A stretch of 64,000 nucleotides of DNA from the NCBI GenBank assembly GCA_003170275.1, contig PNAM01000118.1, positions 85,093 to 149,092 of the forward strand. Direction: 5' to 3'. Origin of the DNA: Myxococcales bacterium. GTDB lineage: Bacteria > Myxococcota_A > Polyangia > Palsa-1104. How positions within the stretch are numbered: position 1 is the stretch's first letter; the number at the start of each line of letters is the position of its first letter. The notes under the pieces are model-generated. The model was not told the origin of the DNA. It did no database searches and saw nothing but the letters and a program-made list of their open reading frames with translations. Positions 1-8,979 of the stretch are shown here, in pieces. Made by a program: the position numbers and the translations under genes.

Positions 1-75
1 GCGTGCCAAGAAGTTACGCAGGTGTCGTGCTCACTTCACCGCGCGGCTGGTACATCACCCGCACGAGGTGATCCC

Positions 76-417
76 ATGCATGAGAAGCGCATCCAGCTCG
101 GTACCGAAGCAAACGTCGACTCCGCCGCCCGCCACGAAGAAGTGGCCCTGCACCTGGCGCAAGAAGCGATGCGCCAGGCGCAGCGCGCGCTGGTGGGCAT
201 GTTCGCCATTCCAGCGTCGGTGGGGCTGACCATCGCCGCGACCGTCACCTATCTGGCGGCGTTCCTCGAGCGCGGCTTCGAGGTGTTCGAGCTCTCCATC
301 GATCAGATGGGCTCGCACCTCGGCTCGCAGGTCGCGCGCGACGGCCTGCGCGAGCCCGAGCGCGTGGTCGCGCGGCCCGACGAGCCGGGCGACAAGACCA
401 AGCAAGCTCGCTCGTAG
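76..417 (+). CDS. Small hypothetical protein with one hydrophobic segment
   Basis: This is a 113-residue protein of unknown function. The ATG at 76 is preceded by a GAGGTG Shine-Dalgarno-like sequence at 65-70, which favours it over the GTG further upstream in the same frame. Residues about 40-70 are hydrophobic (MFAIPASVGLTIAATVTYLA) and could span the membrane once or form an amphipathic surface helix. The flanks are charged, and the last 25 residues are rich in Arg, Asp and Pro. The helical, Ala-rich N-terminal part (residues 10-40) loosely resembles phasin-like or small envelope proteins, but I recognise no family. It stands alone on this side of the window. Confidence 0.6.
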   Translation: MHEKRIQLGTEANVDSAARHEEVALHLAQEAMRQAQRALVGMFAIPASVGLTIAATVTYLAAFLERGFEVFELSIDQMGSHLGSQVARDGLREPERVVARPDEPGDKTKQARS

Positions 418-509
418 CCGCCCGCCCGCAGCGCTCCCTCCCGCCAAAGTGGTGCACACAAGTTGCCCGCCGGTTTCGGTCGCGAAAGCGGCTTGAAACT
501 GGCGAGCGC

Positions 510-521
510 TAGCTTGTGGGC
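510..521 (+). promoter_or_regulatory. Leaderless -10 element for the phosphatase-like lipoprotein
   Basis: TAGCTT at 510-515 lies 6 nt before ATG 522. This favours ATG 522 over the in-frame GTG at 516, which would sit directly on the end of the hexamer. Confidence 0.45.
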
Positions 522-1619
522 ATGAAGCTGCGCGCGCGCCTGATCCTGCCGCTGCTCCTGGTGAGCTGCCGTTTCGCGACGGTCCCTTCCTCGATCGCAC
601 ATCCCGCGCGTCTGGCCGCCGCGCCGCTGCCGGTGCAGCGCGTCGTGCTGATCACCGTCGATGGCGTGCGCTGGCAAGAGATCTTTCGCGGCGTAGATCC
701 CGTGCTGGCGCGCAAGGCCGGGCTCTCGTCCGAGCTGCTCGCCGACGGTCGCGCGCTGTTGCCCAATCTGTACGCGCTCATCGATCGCGGCGTCGCGCTC
801 GGCGACGCGTCCGCCGGCTCGCCGATGGTCGCCTCCGGCCCCAACTTCGTTTCGCTGCCCGGCTACCGCGAGATCTTCACCGGCCGTTCGGCCGGCGCGT
901 GCATCGACAACGACTGCGAGCCGCTCGACCAGCCCACCGTCCTCGACGAGCTGCGCGACGCGGGCGGGTTGCCGCCCGGTGACATCGCCGCGATCACCTC
1001 GTGGGAGACGCTCAAGAACGCGGTCTCGCAGACGCCGTCGCGAATGGCGATCTCGTCGGGCCGCAAGAGCGGCGCCACCCGCGACCAGCTGCGCGTGAGC
1101 CCCGCCGCCGCCGCGCTGCTCGACGCGTGCGCCTCCGCAAAGGCCTGGCCCGGCAAGGAGGACTACCGCCCCGATCGCTGCACCGCCACGCTGGCGCTCG
1201 AGTACCTGACGGCGCGGCGCCCGCGCTTCCTCTACGTCGGGCTCGGCGACACCGACGAGCTCGGCCACAGGAACGACTACCGCGCGTACCTCGGCGCGCT
1301 GCGCGCGTTCGATCAATTCCTCGGCCGCGTCGTCGAGCAGGTCGACGCGCAAACGATCGTGCTGGTCACCTGCGACCACGGCCGCGCCGCCACGTTCCAG
1401 GATCACGGCCGCGCGGTCCCCGAATCCGCTTCGGTGTGGCTGGTCGCCGCCGGCGCCCACATCCCCGCGCGCGGCCGCGTCGCGCTCGCCTCTTCCCGCC
1501 GCCTCGCCGACATCGCCCCGACGCTGCGCGCCCTGCTCACCCTCGATCCCGACCATACCCCCGGCGCCGGCGTCCCCATCCCCGAGCTGCTCCCCGCCCC
1601 CCTGGTCGCCCGCCGCTAG
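522..1619 (+). CDS. Alkaline-phosphatase-superfamily lipoprotein (phosphodiesterase/phosphatase-like)
   Basis: This 365-residue exported protein has a lipoprotein signal (LLLVSC near residue 16). The core matches the alkaline phosphatase/phosphoglyceromutase metalloenzyme superfamily. It shows an N-terminal metal-binding strand ITVDGVRW, a likely Ser nucleophile in NFVSLPGYREI, the second-metal motif GDTDELGH (Asp and His ligands), and TCDHGR followed by DHG near residue 300. This set of two-metal ligands is typical of the family, so hydrolysis of a phosphate mono- or diester in the periplasm is likely. The substrate cannot be read from sequence. The C-terminus is Pro/Arg-rich. The flanking genes are not functionally linked. 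Confidence 0.75.
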   Translation: MKLRARLILPLLLVSCRFATVPSSIAHPARLAAAPLPVQRVVLITVDGVRWQEIFRGVDPVLARKAGLSSELLADGRALLPNLYALIDRGVALGDASAGSPMVASGPNFVSLPGYREIFTGRSAGACIDNDCEPLDQPTVLDELRDAGGLPPGDIAAITSWETLKNAVSQTPSRMAISSGRKSGATRDQLRVSPAAAALLDACASAKAWPGKEDYRPDRCTATLALEYLTARRPRFLYVGLGDTDELGHRNDYRAYLGALRAFDQFLGRVVEQVDAQTIVLVTCDHGRAATFQDHGRAVPESASVWLVAAGAHIPARGRVALASSRRLADIAPTLRALLTLDPDHTPGAGVPIPELLPAPLVARR

Positions 1620-1664
1620 ACCCGGCTAGACATAGACCGGCTTCCCCCTGTCGTTGGTTTTCGA

Positions 1665-1676
1665 TATGGTCGCGGG
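1665..1676 (+). promoter_or_regulatory. Leaderless -10 element for the AgmX/PglI-domain protein
   Basis: TATGGT at 1665-1670 is followed by 6 nt and then ATG 1677. No Shine-Dalgarno sequence is present. Confidence 0.5.
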
Positions 1677-2327
1677 ATGAACAAGCCGATGCTCGTCCTT
1701 ACGCTGTGTTTTGCCCTCCCGGTCCTGGCCGAGGAGCCTGCGCCCCTGTCGCACGAGGAGATCAAGTCCACCGTCGACAGCCACCTCGGCGACGTCAAGG
1801 CGTGCATGCAAGCGCACGGCGTCGCGACCGGCAAGCTGGTGGTGCAGTTCGCCATCCAGCCCGACGGCAAGGTGAGCGATCCCAAGCCGAAGGAGAGCTC
1901 GTCCAACGGCGTGCTCGACCGGTGCATCGCCGGGAAGTTCGCCAAGTGGACCTTCCCCAAGCCGCGCGGCGGGCTGGTCATGGGCGTGGTCTATCCGTTC
2001 ATCTTCTCGGTGCCGCCGCCCAAGGCCGAGGCCAAGCTCGACCAGCAGGTGATCGTCAAGACGGTGCAGGCGAAGATGGCCGAGGTGAAGAAGTGCTACG
2101 AGGACGCCTCGCTCGAGAAGGAGGGCCTCGAGGGCACGCTGCGCGTGGCGATCGTGATCGCGTCGAGCGGCGCGGTCAAGGAGGCCACGGTGAAGGACTC
2201 GAGCACCAAGTCGGCGTTCCTCGACGGCTGCGTGGTCGGCCGCGTGAAGACCTGGCTGTTTCCCAAGCCCGAAGGGCCGGGCGAGGTGGCGATCATCTAT
2301 CCGTTCGCGTTCGCTCCGAAGAAGTAG
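1677..2327 (+). CDS. Periplasmic protein with two AgmX/PglI C-terminal-type domains
   Basis: This 216-residue protein has a cleavable signal peptide (residues 1-18, ending PVLAEE). Two homologous halves, roughly residues 25-118 and 124-216, each contain a KxC segment (VKACMQ, VKKCYE), a beta-rich stretch with a gain-of-charge turn (IQPDGKV, IASSGAV), a second Cys (LDRC, LDGC) and the ending KxWxFPKPxG...YPFxF. This is the AgmX/PglI C-terminal (TonB-C-like) pattern common in myxobacterial envelope proteins, where it usually occurs once at the end of longer proteins. Here it is duplicated and stands alone. The four conserved Cys could form one disulphide per domain. Its 3' end overlaps the convergent greB-like gene by 35 bp. 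Confidence 0.75.
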   Translation: MNKPMLVLTLCFALPVLAEEPAPLSHEEIKSTVDSHLGDVKACMQAHGVATGKLVVQFAIQPDGKVSDPKPKESSSNGVLDRCIAGKFAKWTFPKPRGGLVMGVVYPFIFSVPPPKAEAKLDQQVIVKTVQAKMAEVKKCYEDASLEKEGLEGTLRVAIVIASSGAVKEATVKDSSTKSAFLDGCVVGRVKTWLFPKPEGPGEVAIIYPFAFAPKK

Positions 2328-2805
2328 CGCGGTACTCGATCCGCACCACCTCCAGCTCCTCGTCGCCGCGCGGCGTGTGCACGGTCGCCTGCTCGCCCGC
2401 GCGCAGGTTGAGGAGCGCGCGCGCGATCGGCGAGCGCCAGCTCACCCAGCCGCGCCGCGCGTCCGCTTCGTCGACGCCGACGATTCGATAGGTGCGCTCG
2501 CGATCGCCCGCGTCGCGCACGATCACCGTCGCGCCGAACAGCACGCGGTCGGCCGGTTGGGTCTCGGGATCGATCACCTCGGCCGCCTCCAGCCGGCGCA
2601 ACAGCGACGAGAGCCGCTGCTCGAGCGCCACCTTGTTGCGGCCGTCTCCGCGCGGCGCCGCGCGCAGCCGCTCGATGTCGGCGCGCAGCCGGGTCGCGCC
2701 CGCGGGCGTGAGGTAGTTCTTCTCGCCCGGCGGCAGCGCCGAGTCGTCGACCACCAGCACGTCGTCGAGCCCGTCGTCGGACTCCTTGGTGAACGCCTTG
2801 CTCAC
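2293..2805 (-). CDS. greB: GreA/GreB-family transcription elongation factor (GreB-like)
   Basis: This 170-residue protein starts at GTG 2805. Residues about 30-95 form the N-terminal coiled-coil arm (NYLTPAGATRLRADIERL, then a heptad-rich stretch). Residues 100-165 form the Gre C-terminal FKBP-like domain (FGATVIVRD, YRIVGVDEADAR, SPIARALL, TPRGDEELEVVRIEY), which binds the RNA polymerase secondary channel. An acidic N-terminal extension (MSKAFTKESDDGLDD) precedes the arm. The arm tip, where GreB carries the transcript-cleavage acids in GDRSENAD, reads GDGRNKVA here. One Asp is kept but the Glu position looks like Asn, so cleavage stimulation may be altered. A nearby Gre-family regulator (Rnk-like) is the alternative. 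Confidence 0.8.
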   Translation of the reverse strand: MSKAFTKESDDGLDDVLVVDDSALPPGEKNYLTPAGATRLRADIERLRAAPRGDGRNKVALEQRLSSLLRRLEAAEVIDPETQPADRVLFGATVIVRDAGDRERTYRIVGVDEADARRGWVSWRSPIARALLNLRAGEQATVHTPRGDEELEVVRIEYRATSSERTRTDR

Positions 2806-2818
2806 GAGGGAAAGTATA
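2806..2818 (-). promoter_or_regulatory. Leaderless -10 element for greB-like gene
   Basis: On the minus strand TATACT (plus coordinates 2813-2818) is followed by 7 nt and GTG 2805. This is one of the closest matches to the bacterial -10 consensus in the window. Confidence 0.55.
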
Positions 2819-2821
2819 GCG

Positions 2822-3238
2822 CTAGTGCGGCGACTCGGCGCTCGGACGCCAGGCGCCGGCGCGCCGCAGCGCGTGGTACAGCCAGTCCTCCGCTTCCGAG
2901 CGATCGGCGAACGCCTTGAACGGGCACGGCGACGGCGCCACCCACTGGACCGTGTTGATCAGCTGGCGCACGAACAGCGACGGCGCGACCGCGGCGCAGG
3001 CCACCACCCATTGGCGCACCTCCGCGTCGTAGCGCGACACGTGCTCGGAGAAGCGCATGCGCTGCCGGCTGGTCACGCCCGCGGCGCGCACCGCGTCGTA
3101 GAGCACCGCGTGCTGCCGGCCATACAGGCGCGCCAGCTCACGCAACATCTCATCCACCTGCTCATCGGTGGCGACGCCCGCAGGCCACCTCACCACGACG
3201 AGCGGCCAACGCCCCTCGTCTACCAGTACTGCCCCCAT
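2822..3238 (-). CDS. Hypothetical STAS/SpoIIAA-like small protein
   Basis: This 138-residue cytoplasmic protein has no signal peptide. It opens with a beta-strand (MGAVLVDEGRWPLVVVRWPAG), then alternates helices and strands (DEMLRELARLYGRQHAVLYDAVRA, then VAPSLFVRQLINTVQWV) and ends in a helix with DRSEAEDWLYHALR. This order resembles SpoIIAA/STAS-like proteins of roughly 130 residues found in myxobacteria, but the assignment is by general resemblance only. ATG 3238 is chosen because a TAACAT hexamer lies 6 nt upstream; a GTG at 3244 is in frame but falls inside that spacer. It ends 16 nt before the greB-like start and could be co-transcribed with it. Confidence 0.6.
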   Translation of the reverse strand: MGAVLVDEGRWPLVVVRWPAGVATDEQVDEMLRELARLYGRQHAVLYDAVRAAGVTSRQRMRFSEHVSRYDAEVRQWVVACAAVAPSLFVRQLINTVQWVAPSPCPFKAFADRSEAEDWLYHALRRAGAWRPSAESPH

Positions 3239-3250
3239 ATCCACATGTTA
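3239..3250 (-). promoter_or_regulatory. Leaderless -10 element for the STAS-like gene
   Basis: Minus-strand TAACAT (3245-3250), then 6 nt (3239-3244), then ATG 3238. The spacing decides between ATG 3238 and GTG 3244. Confidence 0.45.
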
Positions 3251-3315
3251 CGTCCAAATCGGGCGCGGGGCACCTGGTGTCGCCGCGCGCGCATCCAATC
3301 GACGAGAGGTGGACG

Positions 3316-3846
3316 ATGAGCTGGGTGACGACCTGGGGATCGACTGTCGAGGAGCGCGCGCTCGCCTACCCGTGCGATCGGCAAGTCGCCGGCGCGGACG
3401 CGACCCTGTTTCGCGCCGTCGACGTGAACGCGCCCGCGCCGCTGGTCTATCGCTGGTTGTGCCAGCTGCGCGTGGCGCCGTATAGCTACGACCTGCTCGA
3501 CAACTTCGGCCGGCGCAGCCCGCGCACGCGCGATCCGGCCAACGAAGCGCTGGCGGTGGGCGCGCGCATGATGCGCATCTTCCGGCTGGTCGAGCTCGAG
3601 CCCGACCGCCACCTGACCATGGTGATCGATCGCACCCGCTCGTTTGGCGAGGTGGCGGTCACCTACCAGGTGACGCCCGCGGGTAACGGCGAGCGCTGCC
3701 GGATCGTCGCCAAGCTGTGCGTGCGCTACGGCGGTCGATCGCTGATGCGCCTGGTGCTGCCGCTCGGCGATCTGATCATGATGCGCAAGCAGCTCCTCAC
3801 GCTCAAGCAGCTGGCCGAACGGGAGCACCGCCAGTCGCTCGCTTAA
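3316..3846 (+). CDS. SRPBCC (START/Bet v1-like) family protein
   Basis: This 176-residue protein starts at ATG 3316 behind a good Shine-Dalgarno sequence (GAGAGGTGG, 6-14 nt upstream). The longer frame back to 3277 has no such support. The pattern is that of the SRPBCC helix-grip fold: an early strand DVNAPAPLVYRWLCQLRVAPYS, a central strand-rich region (ARMMRIFRLVELEPDRHLTMVI, VAVTYQVTP, CRIVAKLCVRYG) and a long C-terminal helix (LIMMRKQLLTLKQLAERE). SRPBCC proteins bind hydrophobic ligands, but no catalytic role can be assigned. It stands alone, divergent from the STAS-like gene. Confidence 0.7.
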   Translation: MSWVTTWGSTVEERALAYPCDRQVAGADATLFRAVDVNAPAPLVYRWLCQLRVAPYSYDLLDNFGRRSPRTRDPANEALAVGARMMRIFRLVELEPDRHLTMVIDRTRSFGEVAVTYQVTPAGNGERCRIVAKLCVRYGGRSLMRLVLPLGDLIMMRKQLLTLKQLAEREHRQSLA

Positions 3847-3884
3847 GCCCGCCTGCGGTCACGACAAACACCCGCCGCTTGGGC

Positions 3885-3897
3885 TAAGATGGTCACA
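3885..3897 (+). promoter_or_regulatory. Leaderless -10 element for the giant TPR gene
   Basis: TAAGAT at 3885-3890 plus 7 nt precedes ATG 3898. An alternative ATG at 3889 overlaps the hexamer, so 3898 is preferred. Confidence 0.5.
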
Positions 3898-6800
3898 ATG
3901 GGTGATCCTGGCAAGCCTCCGCGGCCCCCGCCCCGGCGGACCGCAGAGGTCGAGCCCGACACCGACCTGCACGCGCTGCCCGGCGAGCGGGCCAAGCGGC
4001 CGACCACGCCCCCGTCGCTGCCGCCGCCGCCTCCGCCGCCGCGCCAACGCACCCGCAGCGTTCCGCCGCCGCCACCGCCGGCGCCACCGGCGCGTCGCGT
4101 GCCGTCGCAGCCATCGCAGGTGGTCAAGCCGACGGTCGACATATGGCAGATCGAGATCGAGGTGCTCAAGCGCGAGGCGCAGGTGCTGGCCGAGCGCGAT
4201 CAGCCGCGCGCCGCGCTGTTGCAGGGCGCGATCGCGCAGCTCGCGTCGTCGCTGCTCGGCGATGGGCCGGCCGGCGCCGCGGCGTTGCAGCTGGCCGCCG
4301 CGCTGTCGAGCGATCGCTTCATCCCGATGTTCAGCCGCCGCGAGGCGATCGGCGCCCGCCAGTGGCCGCGCGCGCTCGATCTCATGCGCGCCGAGCTGCC
4401 GCAGGTCGGCGATCCGCGCGAGCGCGTCGCGCTCCTCCTGGAGATCGGCACCATCGAGGAGATGGTCAAGGGCGATCGCAACGCCGCGCGCAAGGCGCTC
4501 GAGGAAGCGCGCGAGATCGATCCCGCGCATGCCGGCGTGTTGGATGCGCTGGCCGAGATCTACTACGCGAGCGCCGAGTGGGATCGGCTGGTCAATGTGC
4601 TGCAGTCGATGGCCGACGCCACGCTCGACGTGATCCACCGCTCCATGCTGCGCCACGCGCTCGGCCTGATCCAGGACGTGGCGATCAAGAACCCGGCGGC
4701 GGCGCGCGCGGCTTACAAGCTGGCGCTCGTCGACGATCCGTCCAACCTCGCGGCGGCGGTCTCGCTCGAGTCCCTGGCGCTGGTGCAGGAAGATTGGGGC
4801 GAGCTGGCGCGCACGCTGGTGGTCGAAGCCGAGCTGGTCGGCGAGGCGCGCACCGTGCGGCGGCTGTGCGAGCGCGCCGGCGATCTGTACTGGGAGCGGC
4901 TGGCCGACGGCGAGAACGCGATCACCGCCTACCGCAAGGCGGCGCGCGTGACGCCCGACGAGCTGGCGCCGCTGCGCAAGCTGTCGGCGGTGCTGGAGTC
5001 GATCGGCCGCTGGCGCGAGCTGGTCGAGGTGTACCTGCTCGAGCTGCCGCTGGTGCGCGATCCGGAAGAGCGCGGCGATCTGTTCTTCCGCATCGGCGAG
5101 GTGCACGAGTCGTTCCTCGGCCACGCCGACGACGCGGTGACCGCCTGGCAGCAGGCGCTCGAGACCGTGCCCACGCATCTGCCGACGCTGCAGGCGCTCG
5201 GCGCGCTCTATCGCACCAGCGAGCGTTGGCCCGAGCTGGTGCAGATGGATCTGCGCGAGGCGGAGAAGATCTCGGATCCCAAACGCCGCGCCGGCTGCTA
5301 CTTCGAGGTGGCGCAGCTGGTCGAGCGGCGCATCGGCGACGAGACCGAGGCGGCGCGGCTGTACCAGCGCTCGTTCGATCTCGATCCGATCCAGGGCGGC
5401 GCGTTCGACGCGCTCGATCGGCTATATCGCCGCGAGGAGCGCTGGGCCGACGTGGTGAAGCTCTACGAGCGGCAGGCCGAGACCACCAAAGATCGTTCGC
5501 TCGTGCGGCACTACAAGCTGGAGGCGGCGCGGCTGTGGCGCGAGCGCGTGCCCAACATCGACAAGTCGCAGGCGGCGTTTCGCGAGGCGCTGGCGGTCGA
5601 CGCGCCCGATCTCGCGCCCCTCCTCCTGCTCGCCAACGTGCTCGAGACCGCGCAGCGCTGGGAGCCGCTCACCGTCTCGCTCGAGCAGCTCGCCACGCTG
5701 CTCGACGGCGAAGATCTGATCGGCACGCTCCATCGGTTGGCGCGCGTGCTCGAGCTCGAGCTCAGCCAGGACGATCGCGCGCTCGCGGTGCACGAGCGTG
5801 TGCTGGCGCGCTCGCCGGAGAACGAGACCTCGCAGCGCGCGGTCGGGCGGCTGCACCACCGCGCGGGTCGCTGGGAGCAGGTGATCTCGTGCTACACGCG
5901 GCAGCTCGAGCACTGTCAGAACGCCGACGAGCGCGCCGCCATCCACTACCGCATCGGCCGTATCGACGAGCGCAAGCTCGGACGGCGCGACGAGGCGATC
6001 GCGGCCTACGATCGATCGCTGGCGGAGAGCCGCCGCTACACGCCGGCGTTTCGCGCGCTCGATCGGATCTTGCGCCGCGATCATCGCTGGCCGCGCCTGC
6101 TCGAGGTGCTGCTGCCGCAGGTCGACGCCGAGCGCACGCCGGCCGGCAAGGCGCACCTGTATCACGCGATCGGGGAGATCCAGGAGCTGCACCTGCGCGA
6201 TCTGCCGGCGGCCGAGAAGGCCTATACGATGGCGGTCAAGCTGCAGCCGGGCTACGAGGCGGCCGCGGCTGCGCTCGCGCAGGTGAGCGAGGCGCGCCGC
6301 GATTGGAAGGCGCTCGACGCGCACTACTGCGAGCTGCTCCAGCACACCGCCGAGCCGAACGCGCGCGTGAGCGTGCTCATCCGCATTGGGCTGTTGAGCG
6401 AGTTCCGGCTGGAAGATCCGGGGCGCGCCGCGCTGTTCTACCAGGACGCGATCGAAGCGGCGCCGCTCGGGCGCGTGCTCTTGCAGGCCGAGCTGCGCGC
6501 GGCGCGCCGCGATGCCGGGCCGCAGGCGACGGTGCGCTCGCTGCAGCGGCTGGGCGCGCGCACCTCCGACGCGCGGCTCAAGCACGGCTACCAGCTGTTG
6601 GCCGCGCTGCGCGACGAGGTGGCAGCGCGCACGCCCAACGCGGCGCTGTTCCTCGAGGCGGCCAGCCTGCAGCGCGGCGATCCGGGCGTCGCTGACGGGC
6701 TCATCCGCGCGCTGTCGCGCGAGATCATTCCCGACGCGCCCAACCAGCACCTCGCCGATGCGCTGGTGGAGCGGGCGCAGTCGTGCGGCTCGGCCTCGGC

Positions 6801-8979
6801 GCGCGCGCTGTTGCTGCTCGAGGCGGGGCTGCTCTACGAGCGGCTCGGCGACGCGCGCGACGCGGCGATCGCCTACGAGAGCGCGGGCCGCGGCGCGCCG
6901 GATTTTCTGCCGGTGCTGCGCGGCATCCGTCGCATCGCGATGGTGAGCGAGGAGTGGCCGGGCGTGGTGGCGCTGCTCAAGCGCGAGGCGGAGGTGGCCA
7001 CCCATCCCGAGAACCGCGCGGCCGCGCTGCTCGCCGCCGGCGAGATCGCGGTGGGGCGGCTCAACGATGCGCCCACGGCGCTCGGCATGTACCGGCGGCT
7101 GCTCGAGTTGCAGCCCGATCACGAGCGCGCGTACCTGCGTGCGACCGCGCTGCTCGAGCGCCTGAGCGATCACCAGGGCCTCTTCGATCTATTGGTGGCG
7201 CGCACCTCGGCGACCAAAGATCCCGAGGGCCGCGCGGTGCTCTTGCGGCGCCAGGCCGAGCTCCAGCGCGATCACCTGGGCGATCCGCAAGGCGCGGTGG
7301 CCACGCTCAAGCAGGCGATCGCGCTCCAGCCGGAGGACGTCGAGCCGTTCCTCGCGCTCGCGCCGCTGCAGGAGGCGCAGGGCTGGTGGCAGGATGCGGC
7401 GGATTCGTGGCGGCAGATCGCCGAGCTGTCGGCGGGGAGCGACACCAGCCGCGCGGCGCGACTTCGCGAGGCGGGGCTGCGCGAGAAGCAGCTCGGCGAT
7501 CGCGAGGCGGCGCGCAGCATCCTCGAGGAGCTGGTGGTCGACCCGAACGATCGCGAGGCGGCGCGCTATATGGCGCAGCTGTGCGAGCGCATGGGCCGCT
7601 GGGACCGCGCGCGCGATCTGTACGCGCAGCTCGCGCAGACCACCAAGTCGACGGCCGAGCGCGCGGGCTGTTTGATCTCGCTGGCGGGGGTGCTCGAGAG
7701 CGGGTTCGGCGATCACACGGGCGGTGCGCGCGCGGTCGACGAGGCGTTCGTGCTGGCGCTCGGCGACGCGGAGGTGGTGGCGCTGCTCGAGCAGCGCTTC
7801 GGCGAGATGGGCGATTGGCGCAACTACGCGGCGGCCGGCGAGCGAGCGTTCGCCAAGGCGCGCGTGGTGGCGGCGCCGCACGCGACCTTGCGGCTCTCGC
7901 TGGCGCGGGTCTACGCCGACGAGCTGCGCCGCTCGGATTTGGCGGCGCGGCAGCTCTCGGCCGCGGCCGAGCTGGTGCCCACCGACCCGACGCCGCTGGT
8001 GCGGCTGGCGCGCATGCACCTCGACGCCAACCATGTCGAGCCGGCGCTGCAGCACTTCCGGCGCGCGCTGGCGATCGATCCGTTCCACCCGGGCGCGCTG
8101 CGTGGCCTCGGGACCGCGTTGATGAAGAGCTCGGTGCCCGACGCGGTGCAGCTGCTCGACGAGGTGGCGACGCTGGTCGACGGCGGGCGCGTGGCGTCGC
8201 AGGCGCTCGGGCCGCGCACGGTGTGGCGGCCGATGCCGTTCGAGGAGCTGCAGGGGCTGGTCGCGCGCACCGCCGGCGGGCGGACCGCGGCGGTCGGCGA
8301 GCTGGTGCGCTTGTTCGAGCCGCACGCCGCCGCGCTGCTGGTCGAGGCGACCGGACGCATCCCGCGCGGCGACGAGCTGCCCGAGGCCAACGGGGTGTCG
8401 CTGAAGTGCCGCGCGATCGCGCAGGCGCTGGGCGTCGATCCGCTGCGCGTGTTCGTCGATCCGCCCGATGGCACCGAGGCGCGCCTGGTGGCCGACGCGC
8501 GGCTCGCGCTGTGCATCGGCAAGGAGCTCACGCGCTCGACCTCGCAAGGCCTGCTGGTGCACGAGGTCGCGCGCCAGCTGTGGTTCGTCGCCAACCGCGC
8601 CACGCTCGGCGCGTTCGCCGGCGCGGCCGAGCTCACCACCATGCTGCAGGCGATCGTGATCGAAGACGTGCCCGACGCGCTCAAAGATCTGCGCCGCCGC
8701 CTGCTCAAGCCGATCCCGCGCCGCGTGCGCAAGGACGCCGAGCGCATCGTCGCCGAGAGCATCCCCGATCTCGGCCGCGAGGTCGCCGCCTGGCACGCCG
8801 AGGAGATGCGCTGGGCCGAACGCATCGCGCTGCTGCTCAGCCGCGAGCCCGCCGCCGTCCTGCGCGCGATCTGCGGCCCCGACCCCAAAGCCCTCCCGCG
8901 CAACGCCCGCGCCACCGACCTGGTCCGCTGGCTCGCCTCCGAAGACTGCTGGAACCTCTACCTCCGCCTCCTCCCCTAA
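3898..8979 (+). CDS. Giant tetratricopeptide-repeat protein
   Basis: This 1693-residue protein has no signal peptide. Residues 1-80 are Pro/Arg-rich and disordered, with runs of prolines. From about residue 85 to 1440 the chain is an almost unbroken array of TPR-like helix pairs. Typical units contain W-x-x-L-V, Y-x-x-A and P-x-x-x-x-A-L signatures, for example AAYKLALVDDPSNLAA, AITAYRKAARVTPDEL and ALQHFRRALAIDPFHP. The last 250 residues (from about 1440) are a distinct non-repeat domain of mixed alpha/beta character ending in WNLYLRLLP. TPR arrays act as protein-interaction scaffolds. Myxobacteria carry several such giants, some in motility or secretion, but nothing here fixes the partner. 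Its stop overlaps the convergent ABC transporter gene by 4 bp. Confidence 0.85.
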   Translation: MGDPGKPPRPPPRRTAEVEPDTDLHALPGERAKRPTTPPSLPPPPPPPRQRTRSVPPPPPPAPPARRVPSQPSQVVKPTVDIWQIEIEVLKREAQVLAERDQPRAALLQGAIAQLASSLLGDGPAGAAALQLAAALSSDRFIPMFSRREAIGARQWPRALDLMRAELPQVGDPRERVALLLEIGTIEEMVKGDRNAARKALEEAREIDPAHAGVLDALAEIYYASAEWDRLVNVLQSMADATLDVIHRSMLRHALGLIQDVAIKNPAAARAAYKLALVDDPSNLAAAVSLESLALVQEDWGELARTLVVEAELVGEARTVRRLCERAGDLYWERLADGENAITAYRKAARVTPDELAPLRKLSAVLESIGRWRELVEVYLLELPLVRDPEERGDLFFRIGEVHESFLGHADDAVTAWQQALETVPTHLPTLQALGALYRTSERWPELVQMDLREAEKISDPKRRAGCYFEVAQLVERRIGDETEAARLYQRSFDLDPIQGGAFDALDRLYRREERWADVVKLYERQAETTKDRSLVRHYKLEAARLWRERVPNIDKSQAAFREALAVDAPDLAPLLLLANVLETAQRWEPLTVSLEQLATLLDGEDLIGTLHRLARVLELELSQDDRALAVHERVLARSPENETSQRAVGRLHHRAGRWEQVISCYTRQLEHCQNADERAAIHYRIGRIDERKLGRRDEAIAAYDRSLAESRRYTPAFRALDRILRRDHRWPRLLEVLLPQVDAERTPAGKAHLYHAIGEIQELHLRDLPAAEKAYTMAVKLQPGYEAAAAALAQVSEARRDWKALDAHYCELLQHTAEPNARVSVLIRIGLLSEFRLEDPGRAALFYQDAIEAAPLGRVLLQAELRAARRDAGPQATVRSLQRLGARTSDARLKHGYQLLAALRDEVAARTPNAALFLEAASLQRGDPGVADGLIRALSREIIPDAPNQHLADALVERAQSCGSASARALLLLEAGLLYERLGDARDAAIAYESAGRGAPDFLPVLRGIRRIAMVSEEWPGVVALLKREAEVATHPENRAAALLAAGEIAVGRLNDAPTALGMYRRLLELQPDHERAYLRATALLERLSDHQGLFDLLVARTSATKDPEGRAVLLRRQAELQRDHLGDPQGAVATLKQAIALQPEDVEPFLALAPLQEAQGWWQDAADSWRQIAELSAGSDTSRAARLREAGLREKQLGDREAARSILEELVVDPNDREAARYMAQLCERMGRWDRARDLYAQLAQTTKSTAERAGCLISLAGVLESGFGDHTGGARAVDEAFVLALGDAEVVALLEQRFGEMGDWRNYAAAGERAFAKARVVAAPHATLRLSLARVYADELRRSDLAARQLSAAAELVPTDPTPLVRLARMHLDANHVEPALQHFRRALAIDPFHPGALRGLGTALMKSSVPDAVQLLDEVATLVDGGRVASQALGPRTVWRPMPFEELQGLVARTAGGRTAAVGELVRLFEPHAAALLVEATGRIPRGDELPEANGVSLKCRAIAQALGVDPLRVFVDPPDGTEARLVADARLALCIGKELTRSTSQGLLVHEVARQLWFVANRATLGAFAGAAELTTMLQAIVIEDVPDALKDLRRRLLKPIPRRVRKDAERIVAESIPDLGREVAAWHAEEMRWAERIALLLSREPAAVLRAICGPDPKALPRNARATDLVRWLASEDCWNLYLRLLP

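Noticed and set aside
3859..7173. Long minus-strand open frames antisense to the giant TPR gene
   Set aside because: They are by-products of high GC with few stop codons; the translations are Arg/Gln/Leu-rich with no family features, whereas the plus frame has clear TPR units.
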